A stretch of 64,000 bases of DNA from Maritimibacter sp. (GCA_017792445.1 CP051232.1:2206001-2270000), one strand, 5' to 3'; numbered from the stretch's first letter, positions 29,394 to 39,743 are shown. Program-made: numbers and translations. Notes: generated from the letters alone by a model not told the origin.

Positions 29394-29489
29394 TGTCGTC
29401 CTGTCAAAGCTGCGGCTTCGCCTTATCGCCGTGTACTCTGACAGCAACGTGACAGCCATGCCAAGGCATGGCTGCCTTGCGATTTTGCA

Positions 29490-30917
29490 TCACTCGCCGG
29501 GCATGGCCCCCTTGCCGTGGCCGGATAACCCGCCCGAGACCTCTTCGGTCGACTCGTCGGACAACGGCACCGGCAGCACGAGGTTCAGGACGATGGCGAT
29601 GGTCGCGGCGGGAAGGATGCCCGAGACCATCAGAACCCGCAGCCAGTCAGGCAGGTATTGCACCGCCTCCGGTTCCAGTTGCAGGCCAAGGCCCACCGAA
29701 AGGGCGACCGCGAAGATCACCATGTTGCGGCGGTCCCAAAGCACGTCGGATAGCATCGAGATACCCGAGGCCACGACCATCCCGAACATGACGATCACGC
29801 CGCCGCCCAGCACTTCGATCGGGACCGTGCGGATCACGCCGCCGATCTTCGGCACCAGCCCGCAGATGATCAGGAAGATGGCGCCGAAGGTCACCACGTG
29901 GCGGCTCATGACGCCGGTCATCGCGATCAGGCCGACGTTCTGGCTGAACGAGGTGTTTGGGAAGCCGCCGAACAGGCCGGCCAGTGCCGTTCCGACACCG
30001 TCCGCGAAGGTTGCGCCCTGGATCTCTTTGTCGGTGGCTTCGCGTCCCGCGCCACCCTTCACGATGCCCGACACATCGCCCACCGTCTCGACCGCCGAGA
30101 CGAAGGCCATCAGGCAAAAGCCCAGAACGGCGGCAGCCGAGAACTCGAAGCCGTATTTGAACGGCTCGGGCAGGGCGAAGGCCGCGGCGTTGTTCCACGA
30201 GCCAGCGATTGCCGAGGTGGGAAGCATGCCGACGAGGATCGCGTAGACATAGCCGACCAGAAGGCCGATCAGCACCGCCGAGACCGCCAGCATCCCCTTG
30301 GCGAAGAACTTGAAGCCCAGCGTCACGAAGATCACCACCAGCGCCGCCGACCAGTTCAGTAGCGAGCCATATTCCTCGGTTCCCTTGGCGGGCACGCCGC
30401 CTGCGGCGTACTGGATGCCGACCTGTACCAGCGCAAGGCCGATCATCGTGACCACAAGCCCGGTCACCAGTGGCGGCAGGGCAAAGCGGATCTTGCCGAT
30501 GAAAAAGCCGATGCAGGCGTGGAACAGTCCGCCGATGATGACACCGCCGAACAGCGCGGCCAGAGCATCGACGCCCTTACCGGCGACCAGCGGGATCATG
30601 ATCGGGATGAATGCGAACGAGGTGCCCTGCACGATGGGCAGCGCCGCGCCGACCGGCCCGACCGTCACGGTCTGCAACAAAGTGGCGATGCCCGCGAACA
30701 GCATCGACATCTGGATCAGGTACAGCAGTTCCGGAAAGTCGGGCGAGTTCGATCCAAAGCCGAAGCCCGCCGCCCCTGCGACGATGATCGCGGGCGTGAC
30801 GTTGGCGATGAACATCGCCATGACGTGCTGGATGCCCAGCGGGATCGCCTGCCACACCGGCGGCGTATAGTTCGGGTCTTTCAGTTGTTCCGGGGTTCCG
30901 ATGCTGGCCTCGGCCAT
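29490..30917 (-). CDS. NCS2 nucleobase permease, probable urate/xanthine transporter
   Basis: 475 residues with about 12-14 membrane spans. The NCS2 signature is visible in SFSQNVGLIAMTGVMSR, with GFCLMAFVSAVETVGDVSGI before it, the substrate-site helix region of xanthine/uric acid carriers. It lies directly downstream of allA in the same orientation (52-base gap), within a cluster for urate and allantoin breakdown, so it most likely imports urate or xanthine by proton symport. Substrate is inferred from context. Confidence 0.88.
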   Translation of the reverse strand: MAEASIGTPEQLKDPNYTPPVWQAIPLGIQHVMAMFIANVTPAIIVAGAAGFGFGSNSPDFPELLYLIQMSMLFAGIATLLQTVTVGPVGAALPIVQGTSFAFIPIMIPLVAGKGVDALAALFGGVIIGGLFHACIGFFIGKIRFALPPLVTGLVVTMIGLALVQVGIQYAAGGVPAKGTEEYGSLLNWSAALVVIFVTLGFKFFAKGMLAVSAVLIGLLVGYVYAILVGMLPTSAIAGSWNNAAAFALPEPFKYGFEFSAAAVLGFCLMAFVSAVETVGDVSGIVKGGAGREATDKEIQGATFADGVGTALAGLFGGFPNTSFSQNVGLIAMTGVMSRHVVTFGAIFLIICGLVPKIGGVIRTVPIEVLGGGVIVMFGMVVASGISMLSDVLWDRRNMVIFAVALSVGLGLQLEPEAVQYLPDWLRVLMVSGILPAATIAIVLNLVLPVPLSDESTEEVSGGLSGHGKGAMPGE

Positions 30918-30969
30918 GTCCCTGTTCCTTTCCGTGTGTGCGGGGAAGAGGGCCTTCTGCCGGACCCGT

Positions 30970-31461
30970 TCACGGAAGCGTTACACGGAACGGCGTTTCA
31001 AACCAGAATTCTTCAAGGTTGGGCGTGTCGCCGATGCGGTCCACGACGGCAAACAGTCCGTTGCCTGCCACCGGCGTAAGCACACCGTGCCAACAGTTGC
31101 GCATATAGTTAACGCCTTGCCCCGGTGCAGTGACGAAGGCGCGGGGTGTACCCGGCTTGCCGTCGTCATCTTCGGCGACGATCACAATGAACGGCTCGCG
31201 GTCCAGAGGCAGGAACGCCTGACTGCCCTCGGGGTGGCGTTCGACCATGTCGAGCGTCAGGGGAAGGTCGCGCAGTTCGGCTTGAAACACCGAGATGCCG
31301 GCGCGTCCTCCGGGGCCGAAATCCATCCGCGCCCGGTCGTGGAACCGTCCGCACAGGCCCTGATTGATGATCTTGTCCGGCTCGCCCGCTGCCTCCAGCA
31401 CATCGCCGAACGGGGCGAAGGCCGAGGCGGTCAGCGGCTGGGCGGTGATCGTCAGGCTCAT
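30970..31461 (-). CDS. allA: Ureidoglycolate lyase (urea-releasing)
   Basis: 163 residues. It splits ureidoglycolate to glyoxylate and urea, the last step of allantoin breakdown. Characteristic segments are ITAQPLTASAFAPFGDVLEA, INQGLCGRFHDRA, DMVERHPEGSQAFLPL and GVNYMRNCWHGVLTPV, of the AllA cupin fold. The ATG at 31461 overlaps the allE stop as ATGA, so an upstream in-frame extension to 31776 is rejected. Confidence 0.93.
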   Translation of the reverse strand: MSLTITAQPLTASAFAPFGDVLEAAGEPDKIINQGLCGRFHDRARMDFGPGGRAGISVFQAELRDLPLTLDMVERHPEGSQAFLPLDREPFIVIVAEDDDGKPGTPRAFVTAPGQGVNYMRNCWHGVLTPVAGNGLFAVVDRIGDTPNLEEFWFETPFRVTLP

Positions 31462-32279
31462 TTCAGAGCCGTCAGCGACGGGTGCCTGTTGACGTCCTTG
31501 TACAGCAGATAGCGGAACGGCTCGTCGCCCGTGGCGATGCAGGCCTGCGGGCAGAACGCACGAAGCCACATGAAGTCGCCGGGGCCGACCTCGACCCAGT
31601 CCTTGTTCAGCAGGTACCGCGCGGTTCCCTGTAGAACGTAAAGGCCGTGTTCCATCACATGGGTCTCGGCAAAGGGAATGCGGCCGCCGGGCTGGAAGGT
31701 CACGATGTTCACATGGAAATCGTAAGACAGATCCAGCGGATCGAGGAACCGCTGCGTCGCCCATCTGCCGTCGCATTCAGGCATCGGGGTAACCGGCACG
31801 TCGTCTTCGTGGATGATCAACGGCTCGGGGACGGACAGCCCCTGCGCGTGGACATAGCGCTTGCGGATCCAGTGAAAGCCGCAGGGCTCGTCGTAGATGT
31901 TCCACAACTGCCACGGCGCGGCGGCGGGCAGGTAGACGAAAGTGCCCTCGGTCAGTTCGTGATTGTCGGCGCCCAGCGTCAGTCGCGCCTTGCCGCGGGC
32001 GATGAACAGAACCGCTTGCGCGTCGCGGTCGGGCTCGGGGTCGGCGCTGCCGCCGCCGGGCAGGATCTCGACCGCGTATTGCGCGAAGGTCTCGGCGAAA
32101 CCGGACAGCGGACGGGCGAAGATCCATGCACGGTGGTTGTGCCACGTGGGCAGGAAACTGGTCACGATGTCACGATGGGTGATCGCGGGCAGGACCGCGT
32201 AGGCGGTCGTGAAGACGGCAGTGCCTTCCGCACTGGCTGATTGATCCGGCAAGCCGCCGGACGGAAAGGCGTAACTCAC
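31458..32279 (-). CDS. allE: (S)-ureidoglycine aminohydrolase
   Basis: 273 residues, a bicupin that releases ammonia from (S)-ureidoglycine to give (S)-ureidoglycolate. N-terminal segments ITHRDIVTSFLPTWHNHRAWIFA and GGGSADPEPDRDAQAVLFI and the C-terminal metal site GGRIPFAETHVMEHGLYVL with its Glu/His ligands are characteristic. It overlaps both neighbours by 4 bases (puuE-uraD upstream, allA downstream), indicating one coupled operon. The allantoate amidohydrolase that would make its substrate is not in the window. Confidence 0.92.
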   Translation of the reverse strand: MSYAFPSGGLPDQSASAEGTAVFTTAYAVLPAITHRDIVTSFLPTWHNHRAWIFARPLSGFAETFAQYAVEILPGGGSADPEPDRDAQAVLFIARGKARLTLGADNHELTEGTFVYLPAAAPWQLWNIYDEPCGFHWIRKRYVHAQGLSVPEPLIIHEDDVPVTPMPECDGRWATQRFLDPLDLSYDFHVNIVTFQPGGRIPFAETHVMEHGLYVLQGTARYLLNKDWVEVGPGDFMWLRAFCPQACIATGDEPFRYLLYKDVNRHPSLTALK

Positions 32280-33688
32280 GCCAACAGCTCCTTTAGTCGC
32301 AATTCCGCGATGCGTTCGACCTGTTTGCAGGCTTCGGCGAACTCGGTGTCCCGGTCGTTGCCGATCCGGCGCTTGAAAGCGGCCAGGATGCCCGGCTTGT
32401 CATTGTCACGCACGGCGATGATGAACGGAAATCCGTGCTTGGCTGTATACTCGGAGTTCAGCCTCGTAAAGGTATTCCGCTCGTCATCGGTCAGCGCGTC
32501 AAGGCCGGCGCTGGCCTGTTCACTGGTGCTGTCGGCGGTCAGCTGTTTCGCCGCCGCCAGTTTGCCCGCAAGGTCCGGGTGCGCGTTCAGAACCGCCAGC
32601 CGCGCTTCGGGCGGGGCGGTACGGAACACGCGGGCCAGCGCGCTGTGTACGCCGACCGGCGTATCGTGTGCCGGGCCAAGCTCTAGATCCCACGCCTGTT
32701 CGGCGATCCACGGCGAATGCTCGAAGATGCCGCCGAACACCTCGACAAACCGGTCCTTCGACATTTGCGAGGGGCGTTCGACCCGCTTCGGCGGATGCGT
32801 CGCTTCCCAGTGGCGGGCGATGTCGATGCGGCGGGGCGTCCATACGTCCTCGAACCCAGAGATGTACTCGAGAAAGCGCTTTAGCGCGGCGATCTTTCCC
32901 GGGCGGCCGATCAGGCGGCAATGCAGGCCGACGGACATCATCTTGGGGCTTTCGGCGCCTTCCTCGTAAAGCGTGTCGAAAGCGTCCTTCAGATAGATGA
33001 AGAAATCCTCACCCGTCACCCAGCCGGGCGATACGGCGAAGCGCATGTCGTTGGCTTCCAGCGTGTACGGGATGATCAGCTGGTCGCGGTCACCAACCTC
33101 CAGCCAATAGGGCAGGTCGTCGTCGTAGGTGTCCGAGACGTAGGCGAAGCCGCCTTCTTCCGACACCAGACGCACCGTGTTGGCCGAGCAGCGGCCGGTG
33201 TACCAGCCCAGCGGGCGCTCGCCCACGACTTCGGTGTGCAAGCGGATCGCCTCGGCGATAGAGGCGCGTTCCTCGTCCTCGGGCATATCCTTGTGTTCGA
33301 CCCATTTCAGCCCGTGGCTGGCGATCTCCCACCCGGCGGACTTCATCGCGGCGACCTGTTCGGGGCTACGCGCCAGCGCAGAGGCGACGCCGTAGATCGT
33401 CAGCGGGATGTCCATGCCGGTGAACAGCCGATGCAGCCGCCAGAACCCGGCCCGCGCGCCGTATTCGTAGATCGACTCCATGTTCCAGTGCCGCTGTCCC
33501 TGCCACATCGCCGCGCCGGTGATGTCGGACAGGAACGCCTCGGACGCCGCGTCGCCGTGCAGGATGCAGTTCTCGCCGCCTTCCTCGTAATTCAGCACGA
33601 ACTGCACCGCGACGCGGGCGCCGCCGGGCCAATTCGCCTGCGGAGTGTCAGGTCCGTGGCCGATCATGTTTCTGGGGTAGCGGTTCAC
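32276..33688 (-). CDS. puuE: Fusion: PuuE allantoinase + OHCU decarboxylase (UraD)
   Basis: 470 residues. Residues 1-~300 are a polysaccharide-deacetylase-type allantoinase ([53 protein letters not shown]). Residues ~310-470 are 2-oxo-4-hydroxy-4-carboxy-5-ureidoimidazoline decarboxylase with [11 protein letters not shown] (catalytic His), [18 protein letters not shown] and [11 protein letters not shown]. One protein thus turns OHCU into S-allantoin and then opens it to allantoate. The GTG at 33688 gives the normal N-terminus and has CCGGAG upstream; a frame open to 34384 crosses the divergent uraH gene and is rejected. Confidence 0.93.
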   Translation of the reverse strand: MNRYPRNMIGHGPDTPQANWPGGARVAVQFVLNYEEGGENCILHGDAASEAFLSDITGAAMWQGQRHWNMESIYEYGARAGFWRLHRLFTGMDIPLTIYGVASALARSPEQVAAMKSAGWEIASHGLKWVEHKDMPEDEERASIAEAIRLHTEVVGERPLGWYTGRCSANTVRLVSEEGGFAYVSDTYDDDLPYWLEVGDRDQLIIPYTLEANDMRFAVSPGWVTGEDFFIYLKDAFDTLYEEGAESPKMMSVGLHCRLIGRPGKIAALKRFLEYISGFEDVWTPRRIDIARHWEATHPPKRVERPSQMSKDRFVEVFGGIFEHSPWIAEQAWDLELGPAHDTPVGVHSALARVFRTAPPEARLAVLNAHPDLAGKLAAAKQLTADSTSEQASAGLDALTDDERNTFTRLNSEYTAKHGFPFIIAVRDNDKPGILAAFKRRIGNDRDTEFAEACKQVERIAELRLKELLA

Positions 33689-33850
33689 GACACGGTCTCC
33701 GGTTGTTTCGGTCCCATGGTTTTTGCCCATCTGCCGGGAGGACGCAAATTTATGCGGCAATTGAACACGCTTTCGGCGCGTGCTGTCTGTCCTTTTGCCT
33801 TTGGATTGGGCAGGTTCTTCGCACAAGTCGAAACCGGACCGGAGACTGCG

Positions 33851-34204
33851 ATGGGATATCTGACGACACATGTTCTGGACACCGCGAAAGGCGTGCCGGC
33901 GAAGGGGATCCGTATCCTGCTGTATTCGGTGTCCGGCAACAGCCATCGCAAGATCGCCGAGGCGGTGACAAACGACGACGGACGCACCGATGCGCCGATC
34001 CTGCCCGAGGGCAAGTTCAAGACCGGGACCTACGAGTTGATCTTCTTCGCGGGCGACTACCTGCGCGAGACGGGGCAGGGCGGTGACGAGCCCCTGTTCC
34101 TGGATCAGGTGCCGATCCGCTTCGGCATGAGCGACGGCGAGGCGCATTACCACGTGCCGTTGCTGCTGTCGCCCTATGGCTATTCCACCTACCGCGGCAG
34201 CTAG
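33851..34204 (+). CDS. uraH: 5-hydroxyisourate hydrolase
   Basis: 117 residues, transthyretin-related. [19 protein letters not shown] at the start and the C-terminal YSTYRGS signature identify HIU hydrolase (TTR families proper end differently). It hydrolyses 5-hydroxyisourate, the product of urate oxidation by PuuD, to OHCU, which the UraD half of the divergent fusion then decarboxylates. Cytoplasmic; no leader peptide. GGAGACTGCG precedes the ATG. Confidence 0.95.
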   Translation: MGYLTTHVLDTAKGVPAKGIRILLYSVSGNSHRKIAEAVTNDDGRTDAPILPEGKFKTGTYELIFFAGDYLRETGQGGDEPLFLDQVPIRFGMSDGEAHYHVPLLLSPYGYSTYRGS

Positions 34205-34356
34205 GCGGCCCGGCTTCGCCCAATCGGTGACCATATGACCGCAAAATGCGCGCTGCGACGCCGGCGTGGATTGCCTGCGGTGGCGGGTTCGGGCGAGTAT
34301 CGGTGTGAATATCAAGCAACGGGGACGCGAACCCCGGGCAAGACGGGGACAACGGA

Positions 34357-35586
34357 ATGTACGACTGGGCGGTGATAGAGGCATGGCTGGAGTTCGCCGT
34401 GCGTTGGACGCATGTGATTACTGCGGTCGCGTGGATCGGGTCGTCGTTCTACTTCATCGCGCTGGACCTTGGCCTGCGGCGGGACCGCGACATGGGGATG
34501 GCCGATGGCGAGGAATGGCAGGTCCACGGCGGCGGTTTCTACCACATCCAGAAATACCTTGTCGCGCCCGAGGCGATGCCCGAGCATCTGACGTGGTTCA
34601 AATGGGAAAGCTATTCGACATGGCTTTCCGGCGCGGCGATGCTGATCCTCGTCTACTGGCTGGGGGCGGAGCTGTACCTGATCGACCCCGAGAAGGCGGA
34701 CCTTGCTGTGTGGCAGGGCATCCTGATCTCGGCCGTCTCGCTGACGATCGGCTGGCTGGTCTACGACACTCTTTGCAAGTCCAAGTTGGGCGAGCGGCCG
34801 ACGACCCTTATGCTGTTGCTGTTCGTTTTGCTGGTGGTGATGGGCTGGGGCTATAACCAGATCTTCACCGGACGCGCGATGATGCTGCACCTTGGGGCGT
34901 TCACCGCGACCATCATGACGGCCAACGTGTTCTTCATCATCATGCCGAACCAGCGGGTGGTGGTGGCTGACCTGAAAGCGGGCCGCAAGCCCGACCCGAA
35001 ATACGGCAAGATCGCCAAGCTGCGGTCGACCCACAACAACTATCTGACGCTGCCGGTCATCTTCCTGATGCTGTCGAACCACTATCCGCTGGCCTTCGCG
35101 ACCCAGTGGAACTGGATCATCGCGGCGCTGGTGTTCCTGATGGGCGTCACCATCCGGCACTACTTCAACTCTCTGCACGCGCGGAAAGGCAACCCGCATT
35201 GGACTTGGATCGTCACGCTGCTGCTGTTCATCGCCTGCGCGTGGCTGTCCACCGGCCCGCAGTTCCTTCCCGAAGAGGATGCGAAAGAGGTGGAGTTGAA
35301 GGGCGCCGCATTGCGCTTCGCCAAGGCCGAAGGGTTCGAAGAGGTCCACGCCATCGTCATGGGCCGGTGCAGCATGTGCCACGCGGCAGAGCCGTTTTAC
35401 GACGGTATCCTCTGGCCGCCGAAAGGTGTGGAGCTGGAAACCGAAACGCAGGTGGCCCGCTATGCGCGCATGATCTACCTGCAGGCCGGTCGGACCCACG
35501 CGATGCCGCCTGCCAACGTGTCCTACATGGAACCGGAGGAGCGGGCGAAAATCGTGGAGTGGTACGAGGCGGCCACCCGGGGGTAG
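34357..35586 (+). CDS. puuD: Membrane urate hydroxylase with C-terminal cytochrome c domain
   Basis: 409 residues. Eight or so membrane spans from WTHVITAVAWIGSSFYFIALD onward, with the N-terminal His in RWTHV, then a C-terminal periplasmic cytochrome c domain with heme motif CSMCH (near residue 340) and a possible axial Met in HAMPPANVSYM. This is the PuuD-type urate oxidase, which passes electrons to the respiratory chain and so does not produce peroxide as soluble uricase does. It fits as the first committed step for the cluster (urate to 5-hydroxyisourate). Confidence 0.93.
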   Translation: MYDWAVIEAWLEFAVRWTHVITAVAWIGSSFYFIALDLGLRRDRDMGMADGEEWQVHGGGFYHIQKYLVAPEAMPEHLTWFKWESYSTWLSGAAMLILVYWLGAELYLIDPEKADLAVWQGILISAVSLTIGWLVYDTLCKSKLGERPTTLMLLLFVLLVVMGWGYNQIFTGRAMMLHLGAFTATIMTANVFFIIMPNQRVVVADLKAGRKPDPKYGKIAKLRSTHNNYLTLPVIFLMLSNHYPLAFATQWNWIIAALVFLMGVTIRHYFNSLHARKGNPHWTWIVTLLLFIACAWLSTGPQFLPEEDAKEVELKGAALRFAKAEGFEEVHAIVMGRCSMCHAAEPFYDGILWPPKGVELETETQVARYARMIYLQAGRTHAMPPANVSYMEPEERAKIVEWYEAATRG

Positions 35587-35602
35587 GCCGCCTCGGACAA
35601 GT

Positions 35603-36193
35603 TCAGTGGCTCGGAAGGAACAGGTCGATGACAGTATCGACCGTCGCGTGCGCGCGTTCCCAACGGGCTTGGTCCGGACCTTCCAGCTGACCGTCAAGCG
35701 CGATCATGATGGCGCCATGCGTCGCGAACCAGATGGTCCGGGCGATCGCATCGGCGTTCTTGGCCGAACCGTTGGACAGCACCGTTCGCACCCGATCCGT
35801 GATCGGGCCGATGGATTCGTCACACAGGTTGATCTCGTGCGCGCTGGCGTCATGCGACGGCGCGAAGATCAGCCTATACAAGGCCGGGTGCTCGATTGCG
35901 AAGTCGACCGCACCGTGCCCCCGCCGGCGGATCGCTTCGACGGGGCAAAGTGCTGCCTCGTCGATGTGGGTTTGCCGCATTTCGACCATCTCGGTGAAAA
36001 CGCGCTCGCGTACGCGGTTTAAGAGATCGTCCTTGTTAGTGAAGTGTGCATACAGCGCCGGAGCGCTGCATCCGATCCGTTTAGCTAGTGAAGATAGTGA
36101 TAGCCGGTCTGGAGCTTCACGCAGCAACGCGCTGGCTTCAACGATGGCTTTGCTTTTGATGTCTATTGCGTCTTGTTTTTTGGGCCGTGCCAT
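35603..36193 (-). CDS. TetR/AcrR family transcriptional regulator
   Basis: 196 residues. The N-terminal TetR helix-turn-helix is clear (SLSSLAKRIGCSAPALYAHFTNKDDLLNRV, about 32-61), with a C-terminal ligand domain of the WHG-like type (HPALYRLIFAP). GGGGAG precedes the ATG. It is convergent with puuD (17-base gap), so it may regulate the purine cluster or an unrelated gene; nothing in the sequence decides this. Confidence 0.88.
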   Translation of the reverse strand: MARPKKQDAIDIKSKAIVEASALLREAPDRLSLSSLAKRIGCSAPALYAHFTNKDDLLNRVRERVFTEMVEMRQTHIDEAALCPVEAIRRRGHGAVDFAIEHPALYRLIFAPSHDASAHEINLCDESIGPITDRVRTVLSNGSAKNADAIARTIWFATHGAIMIALDGQLEGPDQARWERAHATVDTVIDLFLPSH

Positions 36194-36637
36194 GGCCGTC
36201 TCCCCTGGCGATCTTCATCCCTTCCGGCCGTATTCTCATGCTTTTGTCGCTCACCGCGGCCGGTTCGGTGTTATTCAAATAGTCAGATTCCCGTTAAACT
36301 AATAGGTTTGACGTGGCGTCTCAAAGTAAATGATCCTCAAAGGTCGGCTTTGGTGCAATTTGGCTTCATTTGTGCGCAGGATTAGTACACAGAATTTATC
36401 CTTTCGCCATTAATAGTTGGCATCTTGCGGGATTTCCTTTCCTTAAGGTCAATAAGTTTTCGACGTTACGTAAATTAGCGGGAGATTTCCGTAGCGGAAC
36501 TAAAGCGCCTAAATTTTTATTTAAGTCTATTTAGATTTAGTTCAGTGGCGGATCGGCGGGCCGCACCGGCCTTTGCGGCTCGAACCGCGCACATTTCGAG
36601 GGTTTTCGAATCAATATATTTCCGATATTCGCGAAAT
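36194..36637. other. AT-rich intergenic region upstream of arsenic operon
   Basis: About 440 bases without a gene, strikingly more AT-rich than the rest of the window (for example TAAATTTTTATTTAAG near 36510-36525). It separates the TetR gene from the ars operon and should contain both promoters. The composition could reflect a junction of acquired DNA or a regulatory region. No insertion sequence ends or attachment-site repeats were found. Confidence 0.5.
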
Positions 36638-36639
36638 AT
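36616..36639. promoter_or_regulatory. Candidate ArsR operator overlapping the arsRC start codon
   Basis: Inverted repeat ATATTTC (36616-36622) and GAAATAT (36633-36639) with a 10-base gap; the last bases of the right arm belong to the ATG start of the ArsR-ArsC fusion. No Shine-Dalgarno is visible ahead of this start. ArsR proteins bind AT-rich dyads of this size, so self-repression by occupying the start region is likely but inferred. Confidence 0.6.
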
Positions 36640-37483
36640 GGAAAAAGATGTTCCCAGTCAGCTGACCGCCCTTGGTCACCCTCAGCGCCTTGCGATCTTC
36701 CGGTTGCTGATGCGGCGTTATCCCGACGAGGTCCCGGCGGGCGAGATCGCGCAGGTCCTTCAGCTGAAGGCCAGCACGTTGTCGGCCTACCTGAACGCGC
36801 TGATGCGCGCCGGTCTGGTCGCGCAAAGCCGGTTGGGGACCTCGTTGCGTTACGCGATCGACATGAAGTCCGTGCAAGGCATGTTCGGCAACCTGATGCT
36901 TGATTGCTGTCGCGGGCGCCCCGACCTCTGCCCCCCTGTCAGTTCTGCCGAAATGGAGAAGGCAATGACCAACGCTGACCAGAAATACAACGTCCTGTTC
37001 ATCTGCACCGGGAACTCTGCCCGATCGATCTTTGCCGAGACGATCCTGCGGGAAACTGCCGGGGACAAATTCAACGCCTATTCGGCCGGTACGCGACCGA
37101 CGTCCGAGTTGAACCCGTTCGCCGTTGAACTGCTGGAATCGAAGGGCCACGACATCACGCCGCTGCGGTCGAAGAACATTCAGGAGTTCGCGGGCGAAGA
37201 CGCGCCGCAGCTGGACTTCGTGTTCACCGTTTGCGACCGCGCCGCGAACGAGGAATGCCCGGCATGGGCCGGACAGCCGATCAGCGCGCACTGGAGCACG
37301 CCCGACCCGGTCAAGGTCGAAGGCACGGATGCCGAGAAAAGCCTGGCGTTCCAGCACGCCTATGGCGCGCTGCGCAACCGCATCCGCGCGTTCACCGCTT
37401 TGCCGATCGGGTCGCTTGACCGGATCTCTTTGCAGGCTGCCGTCGACGACATCGCCCGTGCGGGCGAAGGAGAGACCGCGTGA
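36638..37483 (+). CDS. Fusion: ArsR-type repressor + thioredoxin-type arsenate reductase (ArsC)
   Basis: 281 residues. Residues 1-~85 are an ArsR/SmtB winged helix ([39 protein letters not shown]). C90, C91 and C98 ([10 protein letters not shown]) lie just after it and could form a three-Cys As(III) site, similar to the closely spaced CC-x-C arrangement of some ArsR proteins; the classic ELCVCDL site is absent. Residues ~115-281 are a low-molecular-weight-phosphatase-type ArsC: CTGNSAR (C123) and the resolving cysteines C199 and C207 ([11 protein letters not shown]). Repressor and reductase are thus one polypeptide. It is the first gene of the ars operon; its TGA overlaps the next GTG. Confidence 0.92.
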   Translation: MEKDVPSQLTALGHPQRLAIFRLLMRRYPDEVPAGEIAQVLQLKASTLSAYLNALMRAGLVAQSRLGTSLRYAIDMKSVQGMFGNLMLDCCRGRPDLCPPVSSAEMEKAMTNADQKYNVLFICTGNSARSIFAETILRETAGDKFNAYSAGTRPTSELNPFAVELLESKGHDITPLRSKNIQEFAGEDAPQLDFVFTVCDRAANEECPAWAGQPISAHWSTPDPVKVEGTDAEKSLAFQHAYGALRNRIRAFTALPIGSLDRISLQAAVDDIARAGEGETA

Positions 37484-38478
37484 CCGTCTATGCACTGAAC
37501 GGACTGGGCCGCATGGGCAAACTCGCCCTGCGGCCGCTGCTGGAAAAGGGTGTGCAGATCGCCTGGATCAACGACGCGGTCGGTGATCCGGCGATGCATG
37601 CGCACTTGCTGGAATTCGACACCGTACACGGTCGGTGGGACGCCGCCTTTGCATCCGACGATACCTCGATCACCATCGACGGCACGCGTCTTCCGGTGCA
37701 TTGCGAGAAGAAGATCGAGGACCTGCCGCTGGATGGCGTCGACGTGGTCATCGACTGTACCGGAGTGTTCAAGACAGAGGCCAAGATCGCCCCGTATTTC
37801 GCGGCGGGCGTGAAGAAGGTCGTGGTGTCCGCCCCGGTCAAGGACGGTCCGACGGCGAACATCGTCTACGGCGTGAACAACGACGTCTACGATCCCGAGG
37901 TGCATAGCATCGTCACCGCGGCAAGCTGCACCACCAACTGCCTTGCCCCGGTGGTGAAGGTGATCCACGAGAACATCGGCATCCGCCACGGTTCCATCAC
38001 CACGATCCACGATGTGACCAATACGCAGACCATCGTGGACCGGCCCGCCAAGGACCTGCGCCGCGCGCGGTCGGCGCTGAACTCGCTGATCCCGACGACG
38101 ACCGGCTCTGCCACGGCGATCACGCTGATCTATCCCGAACTCAAGGGCCGGCTGAACGGTCATGCGATCCGGGTGCCGCTGCTGAACGCATCCATCACCG
38201 ACTGCGTGTTCGAGGTCGAGCGCGAGACGACCGCCGAAGAGATCAACGCGCTGTTCAGCAAGGCCGCCGAAGGAGAGTTGAAAGGCATCCTCGGATACGA
38301 GGAACGGCCGCTCGTCTCGGCCGATTACGTGAACGATGCGCGATCCTCGATCGTCGATGCGCTGTCGACCATGGTGGTGAACGGCACGCAGGTGAAGGTC
38401 TACGCGTGGTACGACAACGAGATGGGTTATGCTCACCGGCTGGTGGACGTGGCCCTTATGGTCGGGGACAGCCTGTGA
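37480..38478 (+). CDS. ArsJ-associated glyceraldehyde-3-phosphate dehydrogenase
   Basis: 332 residues. GAPDH fold with [11 protein letters not shown] near the N-terminus and the catalytic [11 protein letters not shown] motif (Cys near 150) plus IHDVTNTQ. In this context it makes 1-arseno-3-phosphoglycerate from arsenate and glyceraldehyde-3-phosphate, which ArsJ exports. Its place between an arsenate reductase and ArsJ argues against a glycolytic role. The GTG start overlaps the preceding stop as GTGA and has GAAGGAGAG upstream. Confidence 0.92.
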   Translation: MTVYALNGLGRMGKLALRPLLEKGVQIAWINDAVGDPAMHAHLLEFDTVHGRWDAAFASDDTSITIDGTRLPVHCEKKIEDLPLDGVDVVIDCTGVFKTEAKIAPYFAAGVKKVVVSAPVKDGPTANIVYGVNNDVYDPEVHSIVTAASCTTNCLAPVVKVIHENIGIRHGSITTIHDVTNTQTIVDRPAKDLRRARSALNSLIPTTTGSATAITLIYPELKGRLNGHAIRVPLLNASITDCVFEVERETTAEEINALFSKAAEGELKGILGYEERPLVSADYVNDARSSIVDALSTMVVNGTQVKVYAWYDNEMGYAHRLVDVALMVGDSL

Positions 38479-39739
38479 CCGACAAGCCGGAAGGTCTTGC
38501 GGCCTACGTCGCGGTGACGGCGGCCTATTGGGCGTTCATGCTTACCGACGGCGCGCTGCGGATGCTGGTGCTTTTGCACTTTCACACGCTGGGCTTCTCG
38601 CCGGTGCAACTGGCCTATCTTTTCGTGCTGTACGAGATCGCGGGGATGGTCACCAACCTCTCTGCCGGCTGGATCGCGGCGCGGTTCGGTCTGACCGCGA
38701 CGCTTTATGCCGGGCTCGGGGTACAGGTGCTGGCGCTGCTGGCCCTGTCGCAACTCGACCCGGCATGGACGGTCGGCGCCTCGGTGGCCTTCGTGATGCT
38801 GGTGCAGGGGGCGTCGGGCGTGGCGAAGGACCTCGCCAAGATGTCCTCGAAATCGGCGGTCAAACTGCTGGCGCCGAAAGAGGATGGCGGTCTGTTCCGC
38901 TGGGTCGCGGTGCTGACCGGGTCGAAGAACGCGGTGAAGGGGCTGGGCTTCCTGCTGGGTGCGGCGCTGCTGGCGACGGCGGGCTTCGTCTGGTCGGTGC
39001 TGGCAATGGCGGCGGTGCTGGGGGCGATCCTTGTCGCAGTGTTGATCGCCATGCCCTCGGGCCTGCCCAAGGGACGCAAGGGCGCGAAATTCTCGGAAGT
39101 GTTCTCGAAATCCGCGAACGTGAACTGGCTGGCGGCGTCACGGGTGTTCCTGTTCGGGGCACGGGACGTTTGGTTCGTCGTGGGTATTCCGATCTACTTC
39201 TACGCAGTCCTGTCGGACGGCAGCGAAGAGGGCAACCGAGCGGCCTTCTTCATGATCGGCACCTTCATGGCGGTCTGGGTGATCCTCTATGGGTTCGTGC
39301 AGGCCTCTGCGCCACGGCTGCTGCGCGCCAAGTCGCGACCGGAGGGCGAGTTGGTCCAAGCCGCGCGCGGCTGGGCATGGGCGCTGTCGGTTGTGCCCGC
39401 CGCGATGACCCTTGCCGTGATGATGTCGCCGGGGCCGGCGCCGTGGCTGACGGCCACGCTTGTGGCCGGGCTGCTGGCTTTCGGCGCGATTTTCGCGGTG
39501 AACTCTTCCCTGCATTCCTACCTGATCCTCGCCTTCACACGGGACGAGCGGGTCACGATGGATGTCGGGTTCTACTACATGGCGAACGCAGGCGGCCGGT
39601 TGATTGGCACTGTCCTGTCCGGCCTCACCTATCAATTGGGCGGACTGGCCTTGTGCCTTGGCACCGCGGCGGTAATGGTCGCCCTCAGCGCGCTGGCCTC
39701 GGGCCGGCTGCGCCCGGAAGAAAGACAGGAAGTCCCGGC

Positions 39740-39743
<4 letters not shown>
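38475..39743 (+). CDS. arsJ: Organoarsenical efflux MFS transporter ArsJ
   Basis: 422 residues with about 12 membrane spans; ArsJ-like segments include [46 protein letters not shown] and [14 protein letters not shown]. It exports 1-arseno-3-phosphoglycerate, which then breaks down outside to arsenate, giving net arsenate export. GTG start overlapping the GAPDH stop as GTGA. Confidence 0.93.

Noticed and set aside
32276-34384. 702-codon version of the allantoinase fusion
   Set aside because: The extension crosses the divergent uraH gene and lacks homology to the family; the GTG at 33688 gives the normal N-terminus.
37480-38478. Glycolytic GAPDH
   Set aside because: Its position between ArsC and ArsJ with overlapping starts indicates the arsenate-specific type.
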